Assembly: GCA_035540955.1 (NCBI GenBank)
Contig: DATLFP010000123.1
Span: 1 to 15,388, forward strand
Source of the DNA: DATLFP01 sp035540955
GTDB lineage: Bacteria > Actinomycetota > Acidimicrobiia > Acidimicrobiales > CADCSY01
Length of the DNA stretch: 15,388 nt
Reading direction: 5' to 3'
The first letter of the stretch is position 1; the number at the start of each line of letters is the position of its first letter. Under the pieces are notes generated by a model that searched no databases, was not told the DNA's origin, and was given only the letters and a program-made list of their open reading frames with translations. Both the position numbers and the translations under genes were made by a program. Positions 6,688-13,581 of the stretch are shown in pieces.

Positions 6688-7317
6688 CTACCGCCTGAGC
6701 GCGCGGCGCCCCATCACCAGCGCCGCCACGGCCGTCATCAGCGCGGCGCCGGCGAGGAACAGCGCGAGGAACGTGGCGGTCTCGGTGCCGTCGCTCCCGC
6801 CCTCGGCGGCAGCGCCGTCGTCGATGCCGTGGCCGCCGGCCTCGCCCCCACCGGCGGTGACCACGAGCCGCGGTGCCGGGTGCGAAGGCGCGTCCTCGCC
6901 GTCGACCACCGGGTCGATCCAGCGCACGACCTCGCCGTCGCTGTAGGTCTGCAGGGTCTTGAGCTCGAGCACGTCGACCTCGGGCACCGGCCCGACCGAG
7001 AGGTCGAACTCCATGAACTCATCGGGGCCGATCTCGCCGCCCGCCCAGCTGACGGCGGTGACGACGTCGCCGTTGCGGGTCACGGTGTGGTCCCAGCCGG
7101 GCGCGGGCTTCACCGCCACCGACCGGAACGTCGCCGCCTCCGGGAACACCACCTCGATCTCGACCGTGCGCTCGGTCGGCGACTCGTTCGGCACGCGAAA
7201 GGTGAGCTTGACGTAGGAGCCGGCGGCGACCTCACCGGGGGTGACCGTGACGTGGGCGACCGCCGGCGCGGCGCCGAGCACGACGAGCGCCACGACGAGG
7301 GCGATGACCTTCTTCAC
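6688..7317 (-). CDS. ycnI: YcnI-like copper-binding protein (DUF1775)
   Basis: 209 aa. There is an N-terminal signal peptide (VKKVIALVVALVVLGAAPAVA) with cleavage expected before H22, so that His becomes the new N terminus. In YcnI proteins this His forms part of the Cu(II) site. The extracytoplasmic beta domain has HVTVTPGEVAAGSYVKLTFR, VPNESPTERTVEIEVVFPE, PAPGWDHTVTRNG and LKTLQTYSDGEVVRWIDP, all typical of the family. A Gly/Ala/Ser-rich linker then leads to one C-terminal membrane helix and RRALRR, which anchors it to the outer face of the membrane. No LPXTG- or LAXTG-like sorting signal is present. The GTG start overlaps the copCD stop in a GTGA junction. With CopC-CopD it should act in copper handling or uptake. 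Confidence 0.92.
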   Translation of the reverse strand: MKKVIALVVALVVLGAAPAVAHVTVTPGEVAAGSYVKLTFRVPNESPTERTVEIEVVFPEAATFRSVAVKPAPGWDHTVTRNGDVVTAVSWAGGEIGPDEFMEFDLSVGPVPEVDVLELKTLQTYSDGEVVRWIDPVVDGEDAPSHPAPRLVVTAGGGEAGGHGIDDGAAAEGGSDGTETATFLALFLAGAALMTAVAALVMGRRALRR

Positions 7318-9002
7318 TGCGAGCCTCCGATGGGGATGGTGAACCTTGCGGTGACGCGGTCGACCTCGGTGAGCAGGACCTGGACCTCGAGGGTCCACTC
7401 GCCGGCGATCGGCAGGTCGACGTCGTTGGCCGACCAGTGGGCGGGTCCGGCGCGGGCGAACGGGACCGGCACGCCGGCGATGCCGCGGGCCGGCAACGAG
7501 AACGTGGCCGACGCCTCGACCGGGGGCTCGAGCCCGCCGGCGGGGTCGTCGACGTAGAGGTGCACGTCGGTCGGGCCGACCTCCCCCGGCACCACGACGA
7601 CGTTGACGAGGACGTCGCCGACCACGCGGGTCTCGTCGAAGGGCCCGGCGGCGCGGGTGACGGCGTAGCCGGGGTCGGCGTCGACCAGGAGGGCCGTCAC
7701 CCCGACCACCGCCAACGCCACCACCAGCTCGGCGGCCACCAGCCGCCGCACGATGCCGATCTGCGCCACCGGCGGCGCACCGGCGCCGCCGGTGTCGGTG
7801 TCGGCGTCGACACCGTCGTCGAGCGGGAGCCGGCCCCGCAGCGCCGACCGCGTGAGCGAGGCGACGCCGACGAGGCCGAGCACGAGCACGACCTTCACCG
7901 CCAGGAGGCGCCCGTACGCGGTCTCGAGCTGATCGAGGGTGGTGATCTGGCGGATCGACTGGCCGGTGCCGGTCGCGACGACCACGATCACCGCCCCGAG
8001 CGCCACCGCCGAGAACCGCTCGGCGAGCGTCCGGGCGTCCCCGGGGTCGACGCCGGACCGGAGCCCGGCCACCAGCAGCATCGCCACCCCGCCGAGCCAC
8101 ACGGCGGCGGCGGCCACGTGGGTGACGTCGAGGGCCTTGGCCACCTCGATCCACCGCCCGGAGTCGGCGTGGCCGGAGAACGCGGGGGTGGCGACGAGCA
8201 CGATCCCGAGGACGGCCGCGCCGGCCTGCCACCACCGCTGCCCGGCGTGGCGCACGTTGGCGAGGAGCCCGGCGACGGGAACGAGGAGGAGCGCGCGCAG
8301 GAGCCAGACCTTGCCGACGGTGGTGTCGAGGACGTCGGTGAACACCGACGGCCGGAGCGCGTCGAGCACGCCGAGACCCCCCACGTCGGCGCCCTGCAGG
8401 CCGATGCCGAGCAGGGTGCCGGCGAGCGTCGCCGCCCACGCCGCCCACAGCAGCCGCCGGGCCGCTGGCCGCGCGCCGCCCGCCGGCCAGAGCACCGCGG
8501 TGAAGAAGAGGCCCCCGGCGAGGACGAGCAGCCCGGCGAACACCGCGAACCGCACGACGCCGAAGGTGACACCGACGGCGCGGGACGCGGTCTGATCGTC
8601 GAGCACCTGGCGGACGACGCCGGGGTCGACCGCCGTCGAGCCCTCGCCGACGCGCCACGTGAACGCCCCGCCGATCGGGTGGCCGTCGGCGCTGATCACC
8701 TTCCAGGCCACGGCATACCCGCCCTCGTCGAGCCCGGGCAGTGCGACCACCACCACGCGGCCCTCGGGCTGGGTCAGGGCACCGGTCTCGAGCTGTGCGC
8801 CGGTGGCGTCGAAGAGCCGGATCGCATCCCGGTCGGCCCGGACCGGCTCGGTGAAGCGCAGGACCACCTCCCGCGGCGCCGAGGAGAGGATGGCCCCGGC
8901 GGCCGGTTCCGTCGACTCGAGCGAGGCGTGGGCGAAGGCCGCCGGCGCGGTGATCACCAGGCCCGCGACCGCGAGCGCCACGGCGAGGAGCAGCCGCCTC
9001 AC
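7314..9002 (-). CDS. CopC-CopD fusion copper transport/resistance protein
   Basis: 562 aa. A signal peptide ends in APAAFA, leaving H25 of HASLESTEPAAGA as the mature N terminus, the first Cu(II) ligand of CopC. The second part of the site is seen in SADGHPIGGAFTW (Asp and His). After the CopC domain (about 25-120) come around eight hydrophobic helices of CopD. A C-terminal extracytoplasmic beta domain of about 120 residues (VGDVLVNVVVVPG, PTDVHLYVDDP, GEWTLEVQVL) resembles the YtkA/FixH-like domain found at the end of actinobacterial CopD proteins. It should carry copper across the membrane, probably inward. The GTG at 9002 sits in a GTGA overlap with the anti-sigma stop and begins directly with the basic signal peptide VRRLLLAVALA; an ATG at 9101 would add 33 residues that only shadow the upstream gene. 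Confidence 0.92.
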   Translation of the reverse strand: MRRLLLAVALAVAGLVITAPAAFAHASLESTEPAAGAILSSAPREVVLRFTEPVRADRDAIRLFDATGAQLETGALTQPEGRVVVVALPGLDEGGYAVAWKVISADGHPIGGAFTWRVGEGSTAVDPGVVRQVLDDQTASRAVGVTFGVVRFAVFAGLLVLAGGLFFTAVLWPAGGARPAARRLLWAAWAATLAGTLLGIGLQGADVGGLGVLDALRPSVFTDVLDTTVGKVWLLRALLLVPVAGLLANVRHAGQRWWQAGAAVLGIVLVATPAFSGHADSGRWIEVAKALDVTHVAAAAVWLGGVAMLLVAGLRSGVDPGDARTLAERFSAVALGAVIVVVATGTGQSIRQITTLDQLETAYGRLLAVKVVLVLGLVGVASLTRSALRGRLPLDDGVDADTDTGGAGAPPVAQIGIVRRLVAAELVVALAVVGVTALLVDADPGYAVTRAAGPFDETRVVGDVLVNVVVVPGEVGPTDVHLYVDDPAGGLEPPVEASATFSLPARGIAGVPVPFARAGPAHWSANDVDLPIAGEWTLEVQVLLTEVDRVTARFTIPIGGSQ

Positions 9003-9214
9003 GAGGGCACCAGTGCGAGGACCTTGGCGGCGAGGTCGGGCACCGGCCGGGCCGGCGCGAGCCGGGCGGCCCTGGTGACCGCGGTCGCCGCTTCGAACCA
9101 CCGGGCGCAGTCACGGCAGCCGGCCACGTGGGCGTCGGCAGCACGGCGCTCGATGGGCGACGCCTCGCCGTCGAGCGCCGCCGAGAGGATCGTCCGATGG
9201 GCGTCGCACTGCAC
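8999..9214 (-). CDS. Small zf-HC2 anti-sigma factor
   Basis: 71 aa. It has the zinc-associated anti-sigma motif H-x3-C-x2-C as HVAGCRDC (H29, C33, C36), with an upstream ligand candidate C3 in QCDAHR. There is no membrane segment, so it is a soluble zinc finger that probably holds the adjacent SigC-like factor inactive and releases it on a metal or redox signal (inference). The length is short but usual for the N-terminal zinc-finger domain alone. The GTG at 9214 is chosen because it lies just before the motif and leaves a 19-bp gap to the divergent sigma gene; any longer start would overlap the sigma gene. It is the first gene of the copCD-ycnI-lnt unit, with a GTGA overlap to copCD, so sensor and copper genes are made together. 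Confidence 0.82.
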   Translation of the reverse strand: MQCDAHRTILSAALDGEASPIERRAADAHVAGCRDCARWFEAATAVTRAARLAPARPVPDLAAKVLALVPS

Positions 9215-9233
9215 GACGTGGTAGTCGTCGGGC

Positions 9234-9767
9234 GTGGCCCAGGAGTTCCCGACCTCCCTCGACGACGTGCTCCGGGCCGCCCGCGGTGGCGACCGGGCGG
9301 CGCTGGCGGTGTTCGTGCGCCGGACCCAGGCCGACGTGTGGCGCCTGTGCCGGCGCCTGGGCGACGCCTCGTCGGTCGACGACCTGGCCCAGGACACCTA
9401 CGCCCGCGCCTTCGCCGCGCTGCCCCGCTATCGCGGCGACGCGTCGGCCCGGACGTGGCTGCTCGCCATCGCCCGCAACACCTGCGCCGACGCCGTCCGC
9501 CGGGCCCGCCGGGACCGGCGCCGGGCGAGCGCGGCGGTGACGCCGGCGACCCGTCTCGCCGACGGCGCCGAGATCGACGCCCTCGACCGGCTCGTGGCCG
9601 ATCTCGATCCCGACCGTCGCGCCGCGTTCGTGCTCACCCAGGTGGTGGGTCTCTCCTACGCCGAGGCCGCCGCGGTGTGCGACGTGCCGGTCGGGACCAT
9701 CCGCTCGCGGGTGGCCCGCGCCCGCGACGACCTCGTCGGGCAGGTGCGAGAGGCCGCCGCCGAGTGA
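9234..9767 (+). CDS. sigC: ECF sigma factor, SigC-like
   Basis: 177 aa. Region 2 runs from about AVFVRRTQADVWRLC through SSVDDLAQDTYARAFAALPR to SARTWLLAIARNTCADAVRR. Region 4 is DLDPDRRAAFVLTQVVGLSY then AEAAAVCDVPVGTIRSRVAR, the helix-turn-helix for the -35 element. From memory of the family these segments resemble Mycobacterium tuberculosis SigC closely, especially TQxDVWR, SARTWLLAIAR and GLSYAxAAAVCxxPVGTIRSRVARARD. SigC has been tied to copper acquisition in mycobacteria, which fits the copper genes next door. GTG at 9234 is the only reasonable start, since a stop lies in frame at 9222. It diverges from its presumed anti-sigma factor, and its TGA overlaps the next gene's GTG. The ECF call is firm; the SigC orthology is likely. 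Confidence 0.88.
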   Translation: MAQEFPTSLDDVLRAARGGDRAALAVFVRRTQADVWRLCRRLGDASSVDDLAQDTYARAFAALPRYRGDASARTWLLAIARNTCADAVRRARRDRRRASAAVTPATRLADGAEIDALDRLVADLDPDRRAAFVLTQVVGLSYAEAAAVCDVPVGTIRSRVARARDDLVGQVREAAAE

Positions 9768-10813
9768 CGGCCGTCCTCGCCCTGATCGTGGCGGCGCTGC
9801 TCGCCCACGGCGGGGAGGTGCTGCGCGACAGCGCCGACCACCGTCCCGTCGTCGACCGCCTCGTGCCGGCCGTCGCCGGGATCACCGTCCGCCTCGCCGA
9901 CGAGGGGACCCGCCTCGAGCTCGACGCCGGTGACCACGAGGTGGTCGTCCTCGGGTACGAGGGCGAGCCGTACCTCCTCGTCGACGAGGGTGGCGTGTTC
10001 GAGAACGTGCTCTCGCCCTCGACCTACCTCAACCGGTCGATGGAGGGCGAGGCGCCGCCGCCGGAGGCGAGCTTCCACTCCCCGCCGCGGTGGGAGCGGA
10101 TCGGCGAGGGCCCCGTGGTCCGCTGGCACGACCACGCCCTCCACGTCCCGCCCGGCCAGGCCATGGGCACTCGTGACGAGTCGTCGTGGTCGGTCCCGCT
10201 GCGGGTCGACGGCGAGCAGGTGCGCATCGAGGGGCGGATGCTCACGCGGCCGCCGGTGTCGGCCACGCCGTGGCTGCTGCTGGCGGCGGCTGCCGCCGTC
10301 GGCGCTGTCGCCTCGCTGCGCTTCACCGGGCGGCGGGCCACCTTGGCCCTCCTCGCCGTCGTCGCCGTCCTCGAGGTGGTCCGGCTCGGCGGCATCGTCT
10401 TCGGGACACCGACGTGGCTGGCGTCGCGCTGGGAGGTGCTGTCGGCCGAGTGGACGCTCTCGATCGTGGGCATCGGCTTGACGGCGGCCGCCGTCGTCCT
10501 CGCCGGTCGCGGCCGCGACCTGGAGTCAGCCGTCGCCGCGCTGGTCGGCGCCGGCGTGCTCGCCCTCGCCGGCGGCGTGCTCGAGCTCGACGACCTGTCG
10601 GCCCGCTCGGTGGTGAGCGCCGTACCCGACGGCGGTCACCGCGCGACGGTGGCGTTGGTGCTCGGGCTCGGGCTCGGCGTGGCCATGCGCGCCGCGCTCG
10701 CGCTCACGCCGGGCTGGTCGACACCAGCGCCGCCCGCACCACGTAGCGGTAACGCGCCGAACCGGGCGGATGGCAGGCGAAGAGCGTCGCCGTCGCGTCC
10801 GGCGTCTGGTTGA
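9764..10813 (+). CDS. Membrane protein of unknown function with WHDH motif, partner of the SigC-like factor
   Basis: 349 aa. After a first hydrophobic segment (residues 1-15) comes an extracytoplasmic beta-rich domain (about 25-165) with VVVLGYEGEPYLLV, LSPSTYLNRS and the metal-ligand-like WHDHALHVPPGQ (121-132). Five or so hydrophobic helices follow (about 170-190, 192-214, 230-247, 255-273, 293-315). I recognise the LGYEGEPYL...SPxTYLN...WHDH pattern from uncharacterised actinobacterial proteins but know no function. The start is a GTG in a GTGA overlap with the sigma gene, so the two are translationally coupled and a copper-related role is reasonable. The last ~35 residues, Pro/Arg/Ser-rich, lie antisense to the end of the sortase gene. 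Confidence 0.78.
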   Translation: MTAVLALIVAALLAHGGEVLRDSADHRPVVDRLVPAVAGITVRLADEGTRLELDAGDHEVVVLGYEGEPYLLVDEGGVFENVLSPSTYLNRSMEGEAPPPEASFHSPPRWERIGEGPVVRWHDHALHVPPGQAMGTRDESSWSVPLRVDGEQVRIEGRMLTRPPVSATPWLLLAAAAAVGAVASLRFTGRRATLALLAVVAVLEVVRLGGIVFGTPTWLASRWEVLSAEWTLSIVGIGLTAAAVVLAGRGRDLESAVAALVGAGVLALAGGVLELDDLSARSVVSAVPDGGHRATVALVLGLGLGVAMRAALALTPGWSTPAPPAPRSGNAPNRADGRRRASPSRPASG

Positions 10814-11357
10814 CGATCCAGGTGGCGTCGGGCGTGACCACCTCGTGACCGGTCACCTGGTACACGCTGCGCACACCCTCGGACACGAAGATGATCTCGT
10901 CGCCGGGGACCAGCGAGTCGATGTGGCGGAAGGGGCGGCTGTGGGTGACCCGGTGCCCGGCGATCACGGTGTTGCCGACCCGTCCGGGGACGGCGGTGCC
11001 CGGCCAGTGGCTCGGGCCCCGATCGATCGATCGCAGCGAGATGCCCTGGTTGAGGGGGACGGCGAGCCCGAGCTTGGGGATCTCGATCGAGCCGATGACG
11101 ACGTGCGGTTCGTACGCGTACGCGTCGGGCGGGACATCGACCGGCCGCGACGGCTCGGGGGCGGCGGTCGTCGTGGTGGGCGCCGCCGTGGTGGTCGTGG
11201 TGGGGTCGAGGTGGTCGGCGACGAACGGGATGAGGGGCTCGGCCGGGAGGGACGCGACCTGCAGGGGCCCGGGCGGCGCGTTCGAGGCGCTCGTGGCGAC
11301 GGCGGCCATGTTCCCGACGAGCACGAGGACGATGAGCCCGGTGAGGGTGCGTCGCAT
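10704..11357 (-). CDS. Sortase, class E-like
   Basis: 217 aa. It is a cysteine transpeptidase that links secreted proteins with a sorting signal to the cell wall. An N-terminal signal anchor (about 5-22) is followed by a Pro/Thr-rich linker (PTTTTTAAPTTTTAAPEPS). The beta-barrel has the catalytic His H135 in NTVIAGHRVTHSRPF, the nucleophile C195 in TLFACHPPGS and the Arg R204 in ARYRYVVRA, so all three active residues are intact. The TLxxCHPPGSAR form fits class E sortases, though class D/F cannot be excluded. The ATG has a strong AAGGAG site 4 bases upstream and lies 11 bp after the hemY stop. No protein with an obvious sorting signal is encoded in the window, so this looks like a housekeeping enzyme riding on the heme operon. 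Confidence 0.9.
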   Translation of the reverse strand: MRRTLTGLIVLVLVGNMAAVATSASNAPPGPLQVASLPAEPLIPFVADHLDPTTTTTAAPTTTTAAPEPSRPVDVPPDAYAYEPHVVIGSIEIPKLGLAVPLNQGISLRSIDRGPSHWPGTAVPGRVGNTVIAGHRVTHSRPFRHIDSLVPGDEIIFVSEGVRSVYQVTGHEVVTPDATWIVNQTPDATATLFACHPPGSARYRYVVRAALVSTSPA

Positions 11358-11361
11358 TCGT

Positions 11362-11367
11362 CTCCTT
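11362..11367 (-). promoter_or_regulatory. Ribosome binding site of the sortase gene
   Basis: AAGGAG on the minus strand, in the 11-bp gap between the hemY stop (11369-11371) and the sortase ATG (11357). One of the few strong Shine-Dalgarno sequences in the window, and it fixes the sortase start. Confidence 0.7.
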
Positions 11368-11368
11368 G

Positions 11369-12718
11369 TTACCCGATCGCGTCGAGGATCGACCGCGCCG
11401 CCGTCCGGCCCGAACCGATGCAGGCCGGGATCCCGACCCCGTCGAGGGCGGCGCCGGCCAGGGCGACGGCGGGAACGGCGGCGGCGAGGTCGGTGACGGC
11501 CGCCGCCATCCGCTCGCGGTGGCCGGGGGCGTACTGCGGGAACGCCTGCGGCCACCGCACCACCCGGGCCTCGGCGGGCTCGTCGTGGAGGTCCATGGTG
11601 ACGGCGAGGTCGGCCCGCAACCGGGCGACCAGGTCGTCGTCGTCGAGGTGCATCGCCCGCTCGTCGCCGTGGCGGCCGGCGGAGACCCGCAGCAGGGCCC
11701 GGCCCGGCTGGGCGAGGTGGCGCCACTTGCTCGAGGCCCACGAGGCGGCGGTCATCAGCAGGCCGTCGCGCCGGGGCACGAGGTAGCCCGACCCGTCGAG
11801 GGCGCGGTCGGTGTCGTAGGCGAGGAGCGCCATGGCCACCGACGCGTAGGGGATGGCGGCGAGGGTGCTCGCCACGCCGGGCGCCAGGGGGTCGAGGAGG
11901 GGGGCGGTGACGTGGGCCGGCGTGGCGAGCACCACGCCGTCGACGTCGTGGCGGCCCGATCGTGACGTGACGGCGTCCGCGGTGACCGCACTGACCGGGT
12001 CGCCGCTGCGGATCTCGCCGCCCCGCTCGGTGATCGACGCCGTGAGCGCGTCGACCAGGCCCTCGAGCCCGCCGGGGAGGGTGAGGAACACGGGATCGGT
12101 CACCGGCGGCCCGGCCGGCGCCGCGGCCCGCAGGGCGCGGGTGAGGCTGCGGTGGCGGCGGGCGGCGGCCGCGATCTGCGGCGCCACCGTGTCGATGCTG
12201 AGCCGGTCGACATCGCCGGCGTTGATGCCCCCGAGGAGCGGGTCGACGAGGCGCTCGGTGACCTCGTTGCCGTAGCGGCGACGGATCACGGCGCCCAGCG
12301 CCTCGTCCTCGCCCAGCGGCGCGCCGGGGAGGAAGGGCTCGAGCGCGGCCCTCGCCGCGCCCCACCTCGAGAGGATCCCGGCCCGGGCGGTGGCGACCGG
12401 GTCGGTCGGCACGCCGAGCACGAGGCCGGCGGGGAGCCGGCGGAGGCGGCCCCGGGCGTAGACGTAGGCGTGGGTGGCGGCCGGCGCCTCGAGCCGGTCG
12501 CGCAGGCCCAGCTCGGTGCACAGCTGCACCGCCTCGGGGCGGCGGGCCAGGAACGAGTCGGGGGCGGTGTCGAGGGCCACGCCGCCGAAGGGCTCGGTGC
12601 GGAGCTTGCCGCCGGCGCGGGTGTCGGCGTCGAACACGATGGGGGTCGCGCCCCGGACCAGCAGCTCGTGGGCGGCGGCGAGACCGGCGATCCCGGCGCC
12701 GACGACGGCTACCCGCAC
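11369..12718 (-). CDS. hemY: Coproporphyrinogen III / protoporphyrinogen oxidase (HemY/CgoX)
   Basis: 449 aa. This FAD enzyme takes six electrons from the porphyrinogen using oxygen. In actinobacteria the natural reaction is coproporphyrinogen III to coproporphyrin III. The FAD-binding motif VVGAGIAGLAAAHEL begins at residue 5, followed by the Glu/Asp-type strand end VFDADTRAGGKLRTE. Further family segments are DTAPDSFLARRPEAV, YGNEVTERLVDPLLGGINAG and RVVRWPQAFPQYAPGH near the end, with the C-terminal FAD motif LAGAALDGVGIPACIGSGR. The GTG at 12718 is preceded by a GGGAGG ribosome site and overlaps the hemH end by 10 bases. It is third in the hemE-hemH-hemY order. Confidence 0.93.
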   Translation of the reverse strand: MRVAVVGAGIAGLAAAHELLVRGATPIVFDADTRAGGKLRTEPFGGVALDTAPDSFLARRPEAVQLCTELGLRDRLEAPAATHAYVYARGRLRRLPAGLVLGVPTDPVATARAGILSRWGAARAALEPFLPGAPLGEDEALGAVIRRRYGNEVTERLVDPLLGGINAGDVDRLSIDTVAPQIAAAARRHRSLTRALRAAAPAGPPVTDPVFLTLPGGLEGLVDALTASITERGGEIRSGDPVSAVTADAVTSRSGRHDVDGVVLATPAHVTAPLLDPLAPGVASTLAAIPYASVAMALLAYDTDRALDGSGYLVPRRDGLLMTAASWASSKWRHLAQPGRALLRVSAGRHGDERAMHLDDDDLVARLRADLAVTMDLHDEPAEARVVRWPQAFPQYAPGHRERMAAAVTDLAAAVPAVALAGAALDGVGIPACIGSGRTAARSILDAIG

Positions 12719-13581
12719 GCCGCCTCCCGGACCCGCTCGGCGAGGGCGGCGAAGGTGGCGGCGTCGTCGTTCAGGACGCGCGTGCGGGCGAAGGGGATGC
12801 CCTTGCCGGCCGCCGCCGCGGCCGCCTCGATGTCGAGGTCGTAGGCCACCTCGAGGTGATCCGACACGAACCCGCACGGGCACACGACCAGTCCGGTGTC
12901 GGCGGCGTCGATCACCTCGAGCACGTCGGGGCCGAGCCACGGCTCGGGCGTGCGGCCCGCGCTCTGCCAGGCGGTGGCGTAGCCCGCCCAGCGGTCGAGG
13001 CCGGCGGCAGCGGCGACGGCGTCGGCGGTGGCCCGCACCTCGTCGGGGTAGCGGTCGCCCGTCTCGAGGATGCGGGCGGGGAGCGAGTGGGCGGTGAACA
13101 GCACCTTGGTGCCCGGCGGCATCGGCGCCAGCGCGTCGCCGACGGCGCCGGCGAGGAAGGCGACGTAGGCGGGCAGGGTGGCCCAGGACTCGATGCCGGT
13201 GAAGGGCACCGGCGCCGCCGACGCCGCCCGGTCGAGGTACTCGCCCACCGACAGGGCGCTGTGGTGGGGGGCGAGGACGAGGCCCACGGCGCGGTCGCAG
13301 TCGCCGAGGGTCGCCACCGCGTCCTCGATGAACGGCGTCGCGTGCTTCATGCCGAGCACGACGCGGTAGCCGTCGCCGAGTGCTCGCTGCAGCGCCGCCG
13401 CCTGCGCGTCGGTGCGGGCCCGCAGCGTCGAGATGCCGCCGACGGCCTCGTAGCGGCGCCGGAGGTCGGCCAGCTGCTCGTCGGTGGGCGGCCGGCCCCG
13501 CCGGATGTGGGTGTAGTACGCCTCGACGTCCTCCGGTCCCGCCGGCGACCCGTAGGCCATGACGAGCACCCCGACCGTCAT
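12709..13581 (-). CDS. hemH: Ferrochelatase, probably coproporphyrin III type (CpfC)
   Basis: 290 aa, a little short (310-350 is common). It inserts Fe2+ into the porphyrin ring, coproporphyrin III in organisms with the coproporphyrin-dependent pathway. The N terminus MTVGVLVMAYGSPAGPEDVE is typical. The catalytic His is H165 in LFTAHSLPARILETGDRYPD, and the conserved Glu is E244 in CPCGFVSDHLEVAYDLD. Where many relatives have a CPIGF or PVGF segment, this protein has CPCGF, giving C234 and C236; C95 and C289 make four cysteines in all, and a [2Fe-2S] cluster as in some actinobacterial ferrochelatases cannot be judged from this. The ATG overlaps the hemE stop in an ATGA junction. Confidence 0.94.
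   Translation of the reverse strand: MTVGVLVMAYGSPAGPEDVEAYYTHIRRGRPPTDEQLADLRRRYEAVGGISTLRARTDAQAAALQRALGDGYRVVLGMKHATPFIEDAVATLGDCDRAVGLVLAPHHSALSVGEYLDRAASAAPVPFTGIESWATLPAYVAFLAGAVGDALAPMPPGTKVLFTAHSLPARILETGDRYPDEVRATADAVAAAAGLDRWAGYATAWQSAGRTPEPWLGPDVLEVIDAADTGLVVCPCGFVSDHLEVAYDLDIEAAAAAAGKGIPFARTRVLNDDAATFAALAERVREAACG

Noticed and set aside
4845..6698. 617-codon plus-strand open frame across the phosphatase and lnt-like genes
   Set aside because: It is a shadow frame; the lnt-like gene on the other strand has clear family motifs and membrane helices.
9003..9101. ATG at 9101 as start of CopC-CopD
   Set aside because: It adds an Arg/Gly/Pro-rich stretch that shadows the anti-sigma gene; the GTG at 9002 starts directly at the signal peptide with a GTGA overlap.
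6688..9144. 818-codon minus-strand frame covering the copper operon
   Set aside because: Only its last 209 codons (YcnI) are real; the rest is an out-of-frame shadow of the CopC-CopD gene.
10713..10728. Hairpin GCTGGT-CGAC-ACCAGC at the 3' end of the sortase gene as a terminator
   Set aside because: Only 6 bp of stem, no T-run, and it lies before the sortase stop codon, so it cannot be called a terminator with confidence.
11020..11033. CGATCGATCGATCG, a 14-bp palindrome with three GATC sites in the sortase gene
   Set aside because: It encodes ordinary sortase residues (RSIDR) on the minus strand and is a simple tetranucleotide run with no sign of a separate role.
11155..11210. Short repeated tract in the sortase gene as a tandem repeat or CRISPR-like array
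   Set aside because: It simply encodes the Thr/Pro/Ala-rich spacer common in secreted actinobacterial proteins.
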